Assembly (NCBI GenBank): GCA_036771835.1
Contig: DAIPGN010000008.1
Span: forward strand, 51,072 to 115,071
Direction of reading: 5' to 3'
DNA length: 64,000 bases
From: UBA4877 sp002399285
Lineage (GTDB): Bacteria; Bacillota; Thermoanaerobacteria; Thermoanaerobacterales; UBA4877
The notes beneath the pieces were generated by a model, which did no database searches, was not told where the DNA came from, and was given only the letters and a program-made list of their open reading frames with translations. Positions 50,770-59,438 of this stretch are shown in pieces; positions within the stretch are counted from its first letter, which is position 1, and each line of letters begins with the position of its first letter. The translations under genes were made by a program, and so were the position numbers.

Positions 50770-52008
50770 TTACACCCGGCTGCTTATTTTTATTCCCTCA
50801 TCCTCCGGCTTCTGCTTTTCAATTGAACCGGAACGTATCAGGGCGATCTTGGCGCATACCGGCCCTATCAGCTCATACAGCACCGACGAGGAGAGTATGA
50901 TCGTAAGCAGCATATTTCCCGTAGCGGCAGGCAGCATTCTTCTCCCCAAAAAGGCCAGGCCGATGGCAACGCCGGCCTGTGGGATCAGGGCCAGGCCAAG
51001 GTAGTCGCGCACCTTATCCGTTGTCTTGGCCCACGCGCAGCCCAAATATGCTCCCAGGTATTTGCCCGCAATGCGGACTATAAAATAAACCACTCCTATC
51101 GCCCCGGCTGTTTTAAAGGAGCCTATGTCCAGGCTCATCCCCGATACCACAAAAAACATTGATAAAATAGGCGGGGTGAATTTATTCACCTGCTTATAGA
51201 GCTCACAGTCATCCGTCAAATTAATATATGCGGCGCCCAAAACCATGCATGCCAGAAGCGGAGAAACGTCCGCGGCGGCACACAGGCCCGCGATGCCGAG
51301 CAGCAGAGAGATCGTCAGTATAAGCCTGTTATCCTCACTCCGCTGAGGGGTCATCAATTTGCTCAGCAGCACTCCGCCTGCAAAGCCCAATATCAATGCC
51401 CCGATATTATATATAATGGGCAAAACCAGCTCGCGAGCGGAAACGCCGGCTCCGCCGCCCGCATTTATTACGGCGGCGACCGCGCTGAACGCAATAAGGC
51501 AAACGGCGTCGTCAAAGGCCACTATCTGCAGTAAAATATTCACAAAATCCCCGCGGGCATGATACTGCCGTATGGTGACCATAGTGCTTGCCGGTGCCGT
51601 CGCCGTGGCTATCGCACCTAAAAGCAGGCAGAAATTCCAGTCTAAATGAAATATGGATCTTATGGATAAAGTGATCAATACGCCCGGCACCAACGACTCC
51701 AACAGGGTTATCAAAATGATGCCCGTCCCCGTTTCCTTAAAGACTTCCTTTTTGAAAAAGCGTCCCACGTCGAAGGCAATAAACGACAAAGCAATATCGT
51801 TGATAAACCCCATGCCCTGAACCATACCCCGAGGAATCAGGTTGAGCGCATACGGGCCGATCAAAATACCCGCTATGATATAGCCGGTCACATTGGGCAG
51901 TTTCGCAAGTTTTGTGATGCGCGTCAGTAAAAAACCGGCAATAAGGATCAATGATAAAGATAAAAGTATTATTGTCGTATCGTTTGTTTGATTTAAAAGA
52001 CTGGCCAT
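50770..52008 (-). CDS. Cation:proton antiporter, CPA2 family
   Basis: The 412-residue membrane protein has about twelve hydrophobic segments and the Na+/H+ exchanger fold: LPNVTGYIIAGILIGP, IAFDVGRFFKKEVF, GAIATATAPASTMVTIRQY, and FDDAVCLIAFSAVAAVINAGGG with the conserved Asp pair region. No C-terminal RCK/TrkA domain is present. ATG 52008 follows GGGAGGGATGAATCT; upstream ATGs lack this. It probably exchanges Na+ or K+ for H+. It is divergent from a LysR gene that may control it. Confidence 0.9.
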   Translation of the reverse strand: MASLLNQTNDTTIILLSLSLILIAGFLLTRITKLAKLPNVTGYIIAGILIGPYALNLIPRGMVQGMGFINDIALSFIAFDVGRFFKKEVFKETGTGIILITLLESLVPGVLITLSIRSIFHLDWNFCLLLGAIATATAPASTMVTIRQYHARGDFVNILLQIVAFDDAVCLIAFSAVAAVINAGGGAGVSARELVLPIIYNIGALILGFAGGVLLSKLMTPQRSEDNRLILTISLLLGIAGLCAAADVSPLLACMVLGAAYINLTDDCELYKQVNKFTPPILSMFFVVSGMSLDIGSFKTAGAIGVVYFIVRIAGKYLGAYLGCAWAKTTDKVRDYLGLALIPQAGVAIGLAFLGRRMLPAATGNMLLTIILSSSVLYELIGPVCAKIALIRSGSIEKQKPEDEGIKISSRV

Positions 52009-52113
52009 AGATTCATCCCTCCCAAGCAAAACAATTACATAACTCATATGTACATAATAAAAAAGGTTATAATGCATTTGATCAGAGTTCTTAGTTTTGC
52101 TAATTCATTCGTC

Positions 52114-52188
52114 TTATGGTAATATTATAGTCATAACTTTTATAAAGTAAATTTATTTTTTTTTAGCATACCATAAAATATACTTATG
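52114..52188. promoter_or_regulatory. Candidate LysR operators between antiporter and lysR
   Basis: Two inverted repeats of the same half-site lie in the 196-base divergent gap: TTATG(52114)-N13-CATAA and CATAA(52172)-N7-TTATG. Such pairs are typical of LysR recognition and activation sites. The second lies just before the lysR ribosome binding site. Confidence 0.45.
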
Positions 52189-52204
52189 ATAGGAGGTGTA
52201 GTCA

Positions 52205-53107
52205 ATGATCGACCAAAAGCTTTACACACTGCTTGCGGTGGTCGAATTCAACAGCTATACCCGGGCGGCGGAACATCTTTCCCTGACGCAGCCGGCCGTG
52301 ACTCAGCATATAAAACAATTGGAAAAGGAGCTCAGCGTAAAGATATTCAATCGCGTGGGGCGTGACATAAAGCCGACGAATGAGGGGAATATAGTGATCC
52401 AATACGCCCGGAGAAGCATTGCCCTGTATAAGCGGATGCAGCAGAATATCCTCGACGCACAGCTTCACAAGAGCAGTCTCACCGTAGGCGTGACCCATAC
52501 CGCAGAAAGCAATGCCGTGGCGGAGGTGCTGGCTAAATACAGCGCCAAAAATCCAGGCACAAGCATAACGATCATTACTGATACTATAAATAATCTTTAT
52601 AATATGCTCAAAAACTATGAGGTGGACCTAGCCGTTGTGGAAGGTAACATAGAGGACGACAGCATAAACTCCATCTTGCTTGATACCGACTCTTTGATGC
52701 TGGTCGTCTCCAATAATCACCCGCTGGCAAAGAAGAGTATGGTAACGATAAACGAGCTGAAGAAACAGCCGCTGATCCTGCGCCGGCCGTCATCGGGAAC
52801 AATGAATCTTTTTATATCGCATTTGGAGAGCCGCAACATATCCCTTGATGACTTCAATATCATCCTGGAAGTGGATAATATAGCGACTATCAAGGACCTC
52901 ATAAGACGTGACATTGGGGTTTCCATACTGGCAAAAAGCGCATGTATGGACGAAGTCAAGAAAGGGAAGATCACCGTGCTTCCCATTGAAAACCTCAGCA
53001 TGACCAGGGAGATCAACATTTTATATCCTAATGACTTTAAACATATGGATATACTGCAAAACATCGTAGCAGAGTACAACAAGGCGGTCAAGCTCTACTC
53101 TTCTTAA
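52205..53107 (+). CDS. LysR family transcriptional regulator
   Basis: The 300-residue protein has the N-terminal LysR HTH (LYTLLAVVEFNSYTRAAEHLSLTQPAVTQHIKQLEKEL) and a C-terminal effector domain of the periplasmic-binding fold (LTVGVTHTAESNAVAEVLAKY to VSILAKSACMDEV). AGGAGGTGTAGTCA precedes the ATG. It is transcribed divergently from the antiporter gene and is the likely regulator of it. The effector is unknown. Confidence 0.93.
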   Translation: MIDQKLYTLLAVVEFNSYTRAAEHLSLTQPAVTQHIKQLEKELSVKIFNRVGRDIKPTNEGNIVIQYARRSIALYKRMQQNILDAQLHKSSLTVGVTHTAESNAVAEVLAKYSAKNPGTSITIITDTINNLYNMLKNYEVDLAVVEGNIEDDSINSILLDTDSLMLVVSNNHPLAKKSMVTINELKKQPLILRRPSSGTMNLFISHLESRNISLDDFNIILEVDNIATIKDLIRRDIGVSILAKSACMDEVKKGKITVLPIENLSMTREINILYPNDFKHMDILQNIVAEYNKAVKLYSS

Positions 53108-53159
53108 GTCCGCAGTCGGCTTTCGATCAGGATCAAGCGGTATGGAAGGCATAGAAAAA

Positions 53160-53192
53160 GGCCCGGCGCCGATCTTACGATCAGTCTCGGGC
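53160..53192 (-). terminator. Intrinsic terminator at the prmC 3' end
   Basis: Minus strand: GGCCCG and CGGGCC with an inner GATC-TTAC-GATC pairing form a long imperfect stem, followed by TTTTT. It overlaps the last codons of prmC. Confidence 0.75.
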
Positions 53193-54029
53193 CCGCATCC
53201 GGCCTACGGCCACCCTGTCTAAGCCGGCCATATCCTTTATTACCCGTATATCCTTATAATCACGGTCCATCATTGAGGCCACTTCATCGGCCTCATCATA
53301 TCCTATTTCGAGCGCCAGTATCCCGTTATCCCTGAGATGCTGCGGCGCCTCTTCTATAATGCGCTCATAGAACTCTATGCCGCTGCCTCCTCCGTCCAAG
53401 GCCTCAGCCGGTTCATACGATACCTCAGACATCAGGCCGGCCATATCTCCGCTCCTTATGTACGGCGGATTGCTTACGACAGCGTCGGCCGCAATACCGG
53501 CAGGCAGAGGCTGATAGAGATCGCCGTGCAGCACCTTCACCCTGTCCGCCACGTGCAGCCTTTCCGCATTGCGCTTGGCCGTGCTGCAAGCGGCATCCGA
53601 TATGTCCAAAGCATATATATGCGCATCATATAAATAATGGGCCAGGGAAACGGCGATCGCCCCTGAACCCGTACATAGGTCAATGACTGCGGCGTTTTGG
53701 GGAAGCATGCCCATGACGGTCTCCACGAGCAGCTCCGTCTCCGGCCGGGGTATTAGCACTCCTTCGCTTACCGCAAAATCCAATCCCATGAACTCCCTGT
53801 GACCCGTTATATAGCTTATGGGATATCTATTTTCTCTCATGCCCAGATATTTGCAGTACGATCCATACCGTTTTTCGGGAAGAACCTCATTGAGGCGGGA
53901 CAGCAGCTTGGCCCTGTTGATGCCGCAGGCGCAGGACAGAAGCACCTCGGCGTCCAGCCTGGCCGTGTCTATCCCGGCAGCCTCAAGCCGCTCCGTCCCT
54001 TCTTTCAAAGCCTCACGGTATAATGTCAT
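53181..54029 (-). CDS. prmC: Release factor glutamine methyltransferase
   Basis: PrmC methylates the GGQ glutamine of peptide release factors. The 282-residue protein has an N-terminal helical domain with PISYITGHREFMGLDF, the SAM motif VIDLCTGSGAIAVSLA, and the catalytic VVSNPPYIR (NPPY). ATG 54029 lies inside the end of the upstream DUF1385 gene, a 17-base overlap; longer starts would add atypical residues. Its neighbours rpmE and DUF1385 match the usual Clostridia order, though no prfA follows here. Confidence 0.94.
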   Translation of the reverse strand: MTLYREALKEGTERLEAAGIDTARLDAEVLLSCACGINRAKLLSRLNEVLPEKRYGSYCKYLGMRENRYPISYITGHREFMGLDFAVSEGVLIPRPETELLVETVMGMLPQNAAVIDLCTGSGAIAVSLAHYLYDAHIYALDISDAACSTAKRNAERLHVADRVKVLHGDLYQPLPAGIAADAVVSNPPYIRSGDMAGLMSEVSYEPAEALDGGGSGIEFYERIIEEAPQHLRDNGILALEIGYDEADEVASMMDRDYKDIRVIKDMAGLDRVAVGRMRARD

Positions 54030-54936
54030 CGTCGCCCTCGATTTCCAGTATAGCCTCAAGCGAAGCAATGGCAACGGCCAGCTGCGAATCGTCCGGCTCC
54101 CGCGTGGTAAGCTTCTGCAGCATCATGCCCGGATATGCCACGATCCTTGCAAGGGCGCTGTTGCTTCTGCCTGCCCATCTTATGAGTTCGTAAGATATAC
54201 CCGCTACGACGGGTAAAAGGACGATCCTCAGAACGACTCTGGTCAACAAATTAGGCCAGCTGAATAACGAGAAAAGAAGTATGCTTACCACCATGACCAA
54301 AAACATAAAATTGGTTCCGCAGCGTGGATGCAGGGTGGAATATTTTCTTGCGTTTTCGGGCGTGAGCTCCTCTTCATGCTCATAGCAGTGTATGGTCTTA
54401 TGCTCTGCGCCGTGGTATTCAAATACCCTCCTGATATCCTGCATATTTGAGATCGCCACAAGATACAGCAGAAAAACAGTGACCCTTATGACGCCTTCTA
54501 TAAGATTGAGGAGAAATCCCGATTGGGTAAACTCCTTTGCCAGATTGGCCGTCCATGTGGGAAGAATGAAGAACAGCAAAACGGCCAGGCCGAGAGAAAT
54601 AACAAGCGAAAAGCCCATGACAAAATTATCGAGCTTTTCGCCGAGTCTCTTCTCCAGAAATCTATCAAAAGCGGTGGGTTCCTCTTCTATATCCTCGCCC
54701 GCCACATCCGCCGAATAGGTAATCGCATTTATTCCCATGACCAGCGACTCGATCAGGGATACCATTCCCCTCAGAAAAGGCAATTTAAAAACGGGATGCC
54801 TGTCTGAAAAGGCAGTTATCCCTTTTCTGTCTATGCTTATCCCATCTTTATTTCGTACGGCAATGGCCACATTGGTCCTGCCCCGCATCATAACGCCCTC
54901 AATGACGGCCTGGCCGCCGATCAGCGTCTTCCGCAT
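54013..54936 (-). CDS. DUF1385 family membrane protein
   Basis: The 307-residue protein begins RKTLIGGQAVIEGVMMRGRTNVAIAVR, the DUF1385 signature. It has helices around 100-200 and the conserved VFEYHGAEHKTIHCYEHEEELTPENARKYSTLHPRCGTNFMF (split here by my comment: His and Cys residues that could bind metal). Members are found next to rpmE and prmC in many Clostridia. Function is unknown. ATG 54936 follows CGGAGGTGATATAT. Confidence 0.9.
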   Translation of the reverse strand: MRKTLIGGQAVIEGVMMRGRTNVAIAVRNKDGISIDRKGITAFSDRHPVFKLPFLRGMVSLIESLVMGINAITYSADVAGEDIEEEPTAFDRFLEKRLGEKLDNFVMGFSLVISLGLAVLLFFILPTWTANLAKEFTQSGFLLNLIEGVIRVTVFLLYLVAISNMQDIRRVFEYHGAEHKTIHCYEHEEELTPENARKYSTLHPRCGTNFMFLVMVVSILLFSLFSWPNLLTRVVLRIVLLPVVAGISYELIRWAGRSNSALARIVAYPGMMLQKLTTREPDDSQLAVAIASLEAILEIEGDDDIIP

Positions 54937-55030
54937 ATATATCACCTCCGATATGTCTCCGGCATTTTTGCACGCCGGATCTGCCGACATCACTCCGATG
55001 GAACGGAGATGATTTTCTCAACCTCTGCTA

Positions 55031-55249
55031 TTACTTTTCATCATTATTCTTTATGCCGTATCTCTTGTTGAATCTGTCTATCCTTCCGCCGCTGTCTATA
55101 AGCTTTTGCTGTCCGGTATACAAAGGATGGCACTTTGAACAGATTTCCACATGGATCTCCTTCTTGGTGGAACCGGTCACAAAAGTATTGCCGCATGCGC
55201 ACTTCACTACCGCATCTTCGTAGAATTTCGGATGAATTCCTTCCCTCAT
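55031..55249 (-). CDS. rpmE: 50S ribosomal protein L31
   Basis: The 72-residue protein starts MREGIHPKFYEDAVVKCACG and has the zinc-binding cysteines of the C+ type in CACGNTF and CSKCHPLYTG, then GGRIDRFNKRYG. It belongs to the large ribosomal subunit and can store zinc. GAGGTGATACAG precedes ATG 55249; an upstream ATG at 55258 is in frame but less well placed. Confidence 0.96.
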   Translation of the reverse strand: MREGIHPKFYEDAVVKCACGNTFVTGSTKKEIHVEICSKCHPLYTGQQKLIDSGGRIDRFNKRYGIKNNDEK

Positions 55250-55432
55250 CTGTATCACCTCGCTTAAATCTCTACTTTAACCAAATAATTATAGCATAAA
55301 AGCATGGACGGTGCAAGCCGTCAGAAAATGTCCGGATAGTATATGAGGTATACATGGAAATTTATGCTTATTAAAAATAATAATAGCTATGGAAAACTCA
55401 ATAAAAAAAGCCTATTGGCAATTTAATAACAT

Positions 55433-55486
55433 ATGATGTTATTATTGTTAATGATGTTATTATTGTTAATGGCGTAACAATAATAC
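55433..55486 (+). repeat. Tandem 18-bp direct repeat with adjoining inverted arm before the ABC operon
   Basis: ATGATGTTATTATTGTTA occurs twice back to back (55433-55450, 55451-55468). GTAACAATAATAC at 55474-55486 is complementary to the second copy over 11 bases. This suggests a repeated regulator site with a hairpin or dyad in the 304-base gap between rpmE and the ABC ATPase gene. The rest of that gap is AT-rich with nothing else I can assign. Confidence 0.7.
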
Positions 55487-55553
55487 GAGATAGCTATGAT
55501 ATTGGCAAATGAGCCGTATCCGGCACGAAGCCCCCGTATCGAAAGAAGTGATA

Positions 55554-56339
55554 ATGTTGCAGGGAATATCAATCAAGAATCTTTCTTTCTCCTATGACAA
55601 TGACCGATTGATCCTAAAAGACATCAATATGGAAGTATATGCCGGTGAGTTTGTCTGCCTCCTAGGGCAATCAGGCTGTGGCAAAAGCACTTTTTTGCGT
55701 TTACTGATGGGTCTGGAGACCCCGACGGCAGGTGAGATATTGCTGAATGATCAGCCCATAAAAGGGCCCAGCTTGGATAGGGGCGTCGTATTCCAGGATT
55801 ACAGCTTATTCCCTTGGATGACTGCAGGAGATAATATAATGCTGGCTCTGCAGCAGCGATTTCCTCAGCGTAAGAAAAAAGAGCTTAAACAACTGGCGGT
55901 CGATAAGCTTAAAGACGTGGGTCTGGATAGCTCGGTCTATATTAAACTGCCTAAAGAACTGTCCGGCGGAATGAACCAGCGGTGTGCCATCGCCCAGGCG
56001 TTCAGCATGGACCCCTCAATCCTTCTGATGGACGAGCCGTTCGGCGCTCTCGATGCAATCACGCGGGCCAGGCTGCAGGACCTGGTATTGGAACTTTGGT
56101 CAAAACAGACGTCAAAGAAGACTGTATTTTTCGTCACTCATGATGTGGACGAGGCCATACTTTTGGCCAATCGGATCGTCGTCTTGGGACAATCTCCCAG
56201 CACCGTAATATATGAAGACCACATCTCCGAAGAAAAAAGGCCGACGCGTGAGAATCAATTTAAGGACCCTGAAGTGCTGCGCAGACGCAATGAATTGATA
56301 CTCCAAATTAATAACGACGTGGTATCCCGTATTTCTTAA
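55554..56339 (+). CDS. ABC transporter ATP-binding protein, NitT/TauT family
   Basis: The 261-residue ATPase has Walker A LLGQSGCGKSTFLRLLMG, Q-loop VVFQDYSLFPWMTAGDN (the SLFPW form typical of SsuB/TauB/NrtD), signature LSGGMNQRCAIAQAFSM and Walker B LLMDEPFGALDAITR. ATG 55554 follows AAGAAGTGATA; an upstream ATG at 55509 has no site. It is the first of three genes for an importer. Confidence 0.92.
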   Translation: MLQGISIKNLSFSYDNDRLILKDINMEVYAGEFVCLLGQSGCGKSTFLRLLMGLETPTAGEILLNDQPIKGPSLDRGVVFQDYSLFPWMTAGDNIMLALQQRFPQRKKKELKQLAVDKLKDVGLDSSVYIKLPKELSGGMNQRCAIAQAFSMDPSILLMDEPFGALDAITRARLQDLVLELWSKQTSKKTVFFVTHDVDEAILLANRIVVLGQSPSTVIYEDHISEEKRPTRENQFKDPEVLRRRNELILQINNDVVSRIS

Positions 56340-56413
56340 GTGATCCATCAAACACACAGGTTTTGTTTATAGCTATCAGGTCAATTAAAAACAGCGAAAG
56401 GGATGAAGCCATT

Positions 56414-57508
56414 ATGAAGAAAACGTTTTGCGTAATTTTAGCTTTAATTATGGCACTTAGTTTAGTAGGATGCGGCAACAACAATGCCGGTCAAACTCCG
56501 TCTAAAACATCCGACAAGCAAAGCGCCGGAAAAGATGTGCCGGAGACCAGCGTCGTCAGGTGGAACTGTGGAACGAGCGGAAACGTTCTCCTGACGATTG
56601 CGGACAAGATGGGCTATTTTGAGGACGAAGGCATAAAAATAGAAGAAGTTCCGGCCACGTCCAATGCCGACGCTATGACGCTTCTTTCAACCGGCAAAGT
56701 GGATATAGCCTCCAATTCGGGAACCAGCAATCCCCTGCAGCAGATTGCCTCCGGCGTGGATCTGACCATTTTCGGCGGGCATATGGTCACCGGCTGTATG
56801 CCGATCATTGCGCGCAAAGGCACTAAGTGGAACGGCCCGCAGGATCTTATCGGCAAGAAGTTTGCCTGCAACCCCAGCTACTTCGCCCTGACCGGCGCCG
56901 TTATGGATCTGGGATATGATGATCCTCTAAAGGCGGTGGATTGGGTCACATATACTAATTATGACGATGCCCTGGCTGCCGTCGTGCGCGGCGAGGTAGA
57001 CTACGCCCTCATGGGTACGGAAAAGAATTATGCCGTAGAGCATATGGACGATGTGGATATCATGTGCTATCAGAGCGATATCATGCCTAACTATTCCTGC
57101 TGCCGCATGGAGGCTACTACAAAATTTGTGAATGATAATCCCATCACTATAAAGCACATCTTAAAGGCCCTTATCCGTGCTCAGAATTATTATGAGGCCC
57201 ATAGGGACGAATCGGTAGATCTTCATGCCAAAAAGATCGGCGCCGACAAGGAATATGTCGCGGCATATATGCTGAATAAACATTATGTCATCCATGTGGA
57301 CCCTCTGCGCAATTCCGTTGTACGTGCATGGGGCATCCTGGACGCTACGGGTTTCTTAGATAAAAATGCTAAAAATATCGATATCAGCGGCCATATCAAT
57401 ACAAAATTATACGAAGAGGCAATGAATGAAGCCGCTTCGGAGTACGGCAGCGAAAATCCTGAGTTTTACAAAAACATTGAGGCGTTTTATAAAGAAAACG
57501 ACCTTTAA
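56414..57508 (+). CDS. ABC transporter substrate-binding lipoprotein, NitT/TauT/NMT1-like
   Basis: The 364-residue lipoprotein has a signal peptide ending in the lipobox LVGCGNNN. An NMT1/SsuA-like binding fold follows: GNVLLTIADKMGYFEDEGIKIEEVP, LSTGKVDIASNSGTSNP, then GPQDLIGKKFACNP and VRGEVDYALMG. Ligands of this family include sulfonates, nitrate, pyrimidine precursors and others. No riboswitch identifies the ligand here. It has unusually many Cys for a binding protein, at about residue 230 (DIMCY, YSCCRM). Confidence 0.9.
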   Translation: MKKTFCVILALIMALSLVGCGNNNAGQTPSKTSDKQSAGKDVPETSVVRWNCGTSGNVLLTIADKMGYFEDEGIKIEEVPATSNADAMTLLSTGKVDIASNSGTSNPLQQIASGVDLTIFGGHMVTGCMPIIARKGTKWNGPQDLIGKKFACNPSYFALTGAVMDLGYDDPLKAVDWVTYTNYDDALAAVVRGEVDYALMGTEKNYAVEHMDDVDIMCYQSDIMPNYSCCRMEATTKFVNDNPITIKHILKALIRAQNYYEAHRDESVDLHAKKIGADKEYVAAYMLNKHYVIHVDPLRNSVVRAWGILDATGFLDKNAKNIDISGHINTKLYEEAMNEAASEYGSENPEFYKNIEAFYKENDL

Positions 57509-57564
57509 TGCAGAAACAGATTTGAACGGCCGGCTGCTTTAAGACATTATACGAGGTGGATCAA

Positions 57565-58326
57565 ATGAATAAGGTAAGGGCTTTTATTAAAAAATATTGG
57601 ATCACCGCCTGTATCTATCTTGGACTGGCATTGCTGTATATTTGCGCTACGGAAAGCGGATGGGCCAATCCATATCTGTTTCCCCGCATAGAGGCGATCT
57701 TGGATGCCTTTTCCCAAGACAAGGGAATCATGCTGCTGAACATGGCGTCTTCTTTCAAGTTATTGGTGCCGTCCATAATAATTTCCTTGATAATAGCATT
57801 GACTATCGGTACGTTCCTCGGCAGGAACAAGCGGCTGAGAGATGTGCTTTATCCGGTGATCTATGCCTTTAGCGTGGTACCGTCCATATTGCTCTCTCCC
57901 TTTGTATTGCTTCTTGCGCCTAATTTTTGGGTGGCCTCGGTGATCCTGATCGTTTACAGCTGCGTCTGGTCGACTCTCTTTTCCACAATAACCGGCATCA
58001 TGACCATTGACAAACGCTATCTGGACAAAGCTGCCACCCTGGAGCTTCACGGCATTAAAAAAATGACGAAGGTCATCCTGCCGGCGGCCAGTCCATCCAT
58101 CTTGGCAGGTTTCATAAATTCCGTCCGAAATTCCTTTGTGATGCTGGTTTACGCAGAGATGTACGGCGCGCGGTATGGAATGGGTTACTACGTGAAAAAA
58201 TACTCCGAATTCGGCCTGTACGATCATACCTGGAGCGGTTTTATATTTATGGTCATCGTGCTGATAATAGTAATGCAGTTCTTTGAAAAGCTAAAAAACC
58301 ATTTGCTCAAGTGGACGATCAATTGA
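57565..58326 (+). CDS. ABC transporter permease, NitT/TauT family
   Basis: The 253-residue permease has about six helices and the EAA-type coupling loop KRYLDKAATLELHGIKKMTKVILPAASPSILAGF. ATG 57565 follows GAGGTGGATC. It forms the membrane channel with the ATPase and lipoprotein genes upstream. The terminator at 58365 ends the operon. Confidence 0.92.
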   Translation: MNKVRAFIKKYWITACIYLGLALLYICATESGWANPYLFPRIEAILDAFSQDKGIMLLNMASSFKLLVPSIIISLIIALTIGTFLGRNKRLRDVLYPVIYAFSVVPSILLSPFVLLLAPNFWVASVILIVYSCVWSTLFSTITGIMTIDKRYLDKAATLELHGIKKMTKVILPAASPSILAGFINSVRNSFVMLVYAEMYGARYGMGYYVKKYSEFGLYDHTWSGFIFMVIVLIIVMQFFEKLKNHLLKWTIN

Positions 58327-58364
58327 CAGCAGGGTTTATGTAAAGGCTCCTCTCCTTTACTATA

Positions 58365-58432
58365 AAAGAAATGCCTCTGATCTTTGTTGTTATTTTGTAA
58401 TAACACTATTTCAGAGGCATTTCTTTTTTATA
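58365..58432. terminator. Bidirectional terminator between the ABC operon and trpS
   Basis: A 16-bp perfect stem (arms 58365-58380 and 58411-58426) with a 30-base AT-rich loop and T tails on both strands. Confidence 0.85.
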
Positions 58433-58454
58433 TTCTCCGTGCTATCTCACATAG

Positions 58455-59435
58455 TTAGAAAATGGCCAGGCCCATTTTCTGCTTCACGTCCCTCAGCGTC
58501 TTTTGCGAGGCATCCTCAGCCTTCTCCCGTCCTTCCTTGAGGATGCTCTTCAGCTGTTCCTCGGAAAAACCATAATACCTGTCCTGGATGGTCTTGAGTC
58601 TGCCGTTTATCACATCCACGAGGTCCTTCTTAAACGCTCCGTATCCGCAGCCCTCATATTTCTTCACCACGTCGGGCACGGAAATGTTTCCCATGACGCT
58701 GTATATATTCAAAAGGTTACTCACACCCGGCTTTTCTTTTTCATCGTATCTTATGACCGATTCAGAATCGGTGGTAGCCTTCATTATCTTTTTCTTCACC
58801 GCATCGGGGCTGTCCAGAAGATTTATCCTGCCGCTGCCGTCCTCGTCGCTCTTACTCATCTTCTTATCGGGATCGGCAAGCGACATTATCCTCGCGCCTT
58901 CCTTCGGTATTATCGCCTGCGGCATAACAAACGCTTCGCCGAAACGGTTGTTGAATCTCGAAGCCAGAGTACGGGCAAGTTCCAGATGCTGCTCCTGGTC
59001 GTCTCCCACCGGCACATAATCCGTCTGATAGAGCAGGATATCCGAAGCCATAAGCACCGGATACATAAAAAGTCCCGAAGAAACATTCTCTTTTCCCCTG
59101 CTCTTATCCTTGAACTGGGTCATGCGTGAAAGTTCCCCGAAATATGATATGCATGCCAGCAGCCAGCCCAGCTCGGCGTGGGCGCTGACCTGCGACTGTA
59201 TAAAAAGCGCGGATTTTTTCGGATCGAGGCCAATAGCCAAATAGATAGCGGCCAGCTTGTAGCTTGTCTCCCGCAGTGTGTCAGGATCCTGCGGGATCGT
59301 AAGTGCATGCAGATCGACTATACAGTAAAAACACTCGTGCTCCTCCTGTAGCCCAACAAACTGCTTCATTGCCCCCACATAGTTGCCCAAGTGAATGTCG
59401 CCGGTGGGCTGTACCCCGGAAAAAACTCTTTTCAT
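58455..59435 (-). CDS. trpS: Tryptophanyl-tRNA synthetase
   Basis: The 326-residue class I synthetase has the HIGH-like GDIHLGNYVGAM, FIQSQVSAHAELGWLL, QTDYVPVGDDQEQHLELAR and the KMSKS loop DKKMSKSDEDG. It charges tRNA-Trp. It starts three bases after the rho stop, so the two are cotranscribed. I see no T-box leader in front of it because rho occupies the upstream sequence. Confidence 0.96.
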   Translation of the reverse strand: MKRVFSGVQPTGDIHLGNYVGAMKQFVGLQEEHECFYCIVDLHALTIPQDPDTLRETSYKLAAIYLAIGLDPKKSALFIQSQVSAHAELGWLLACISYFGELSRMTQFKDKSRGKENVSSGLFMYPVLMASDILLYQTDYVPVGDDQEQHLELARTLASRFNNRFGEAFVMPQAIIPKEGARIMSLADPDKKMSKSDEDGSGRINLLDSPDAVKKKIMKATTDSESVIRYDEKEKPGVSNLLNIYSVMGNISVPDVVKKYEGCGYGAFKKDLVDVINGRLKTIQDRYYGFSEEQLKSILKEGREKAEDASQKTLRDVKQKMGLAIF

Positions 59436-59438
59436 TGA

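Larger units (their letters stand above)
49698..50784. repeat. Right direct repeat flanking the island, interrupted by an IS remnant
   Basis: 49698-49835 matches 41111-41236, and 50741-50784 matches 41241-41284 exactly. The two parts are separated by about 900 bases of IS sequence inserted in the loop of the terminator hairpin. The right end leads straight into the intact antiporter gene. Confidence 0.85.

Noticed and set aside
55259..55553. TPP riboswitch before the NMT1-like ABC operon
   Set aside because: None of the conserved thiamine aptamer blocks (such as CTGAGA or ACCTGATCTGG-like) is present.
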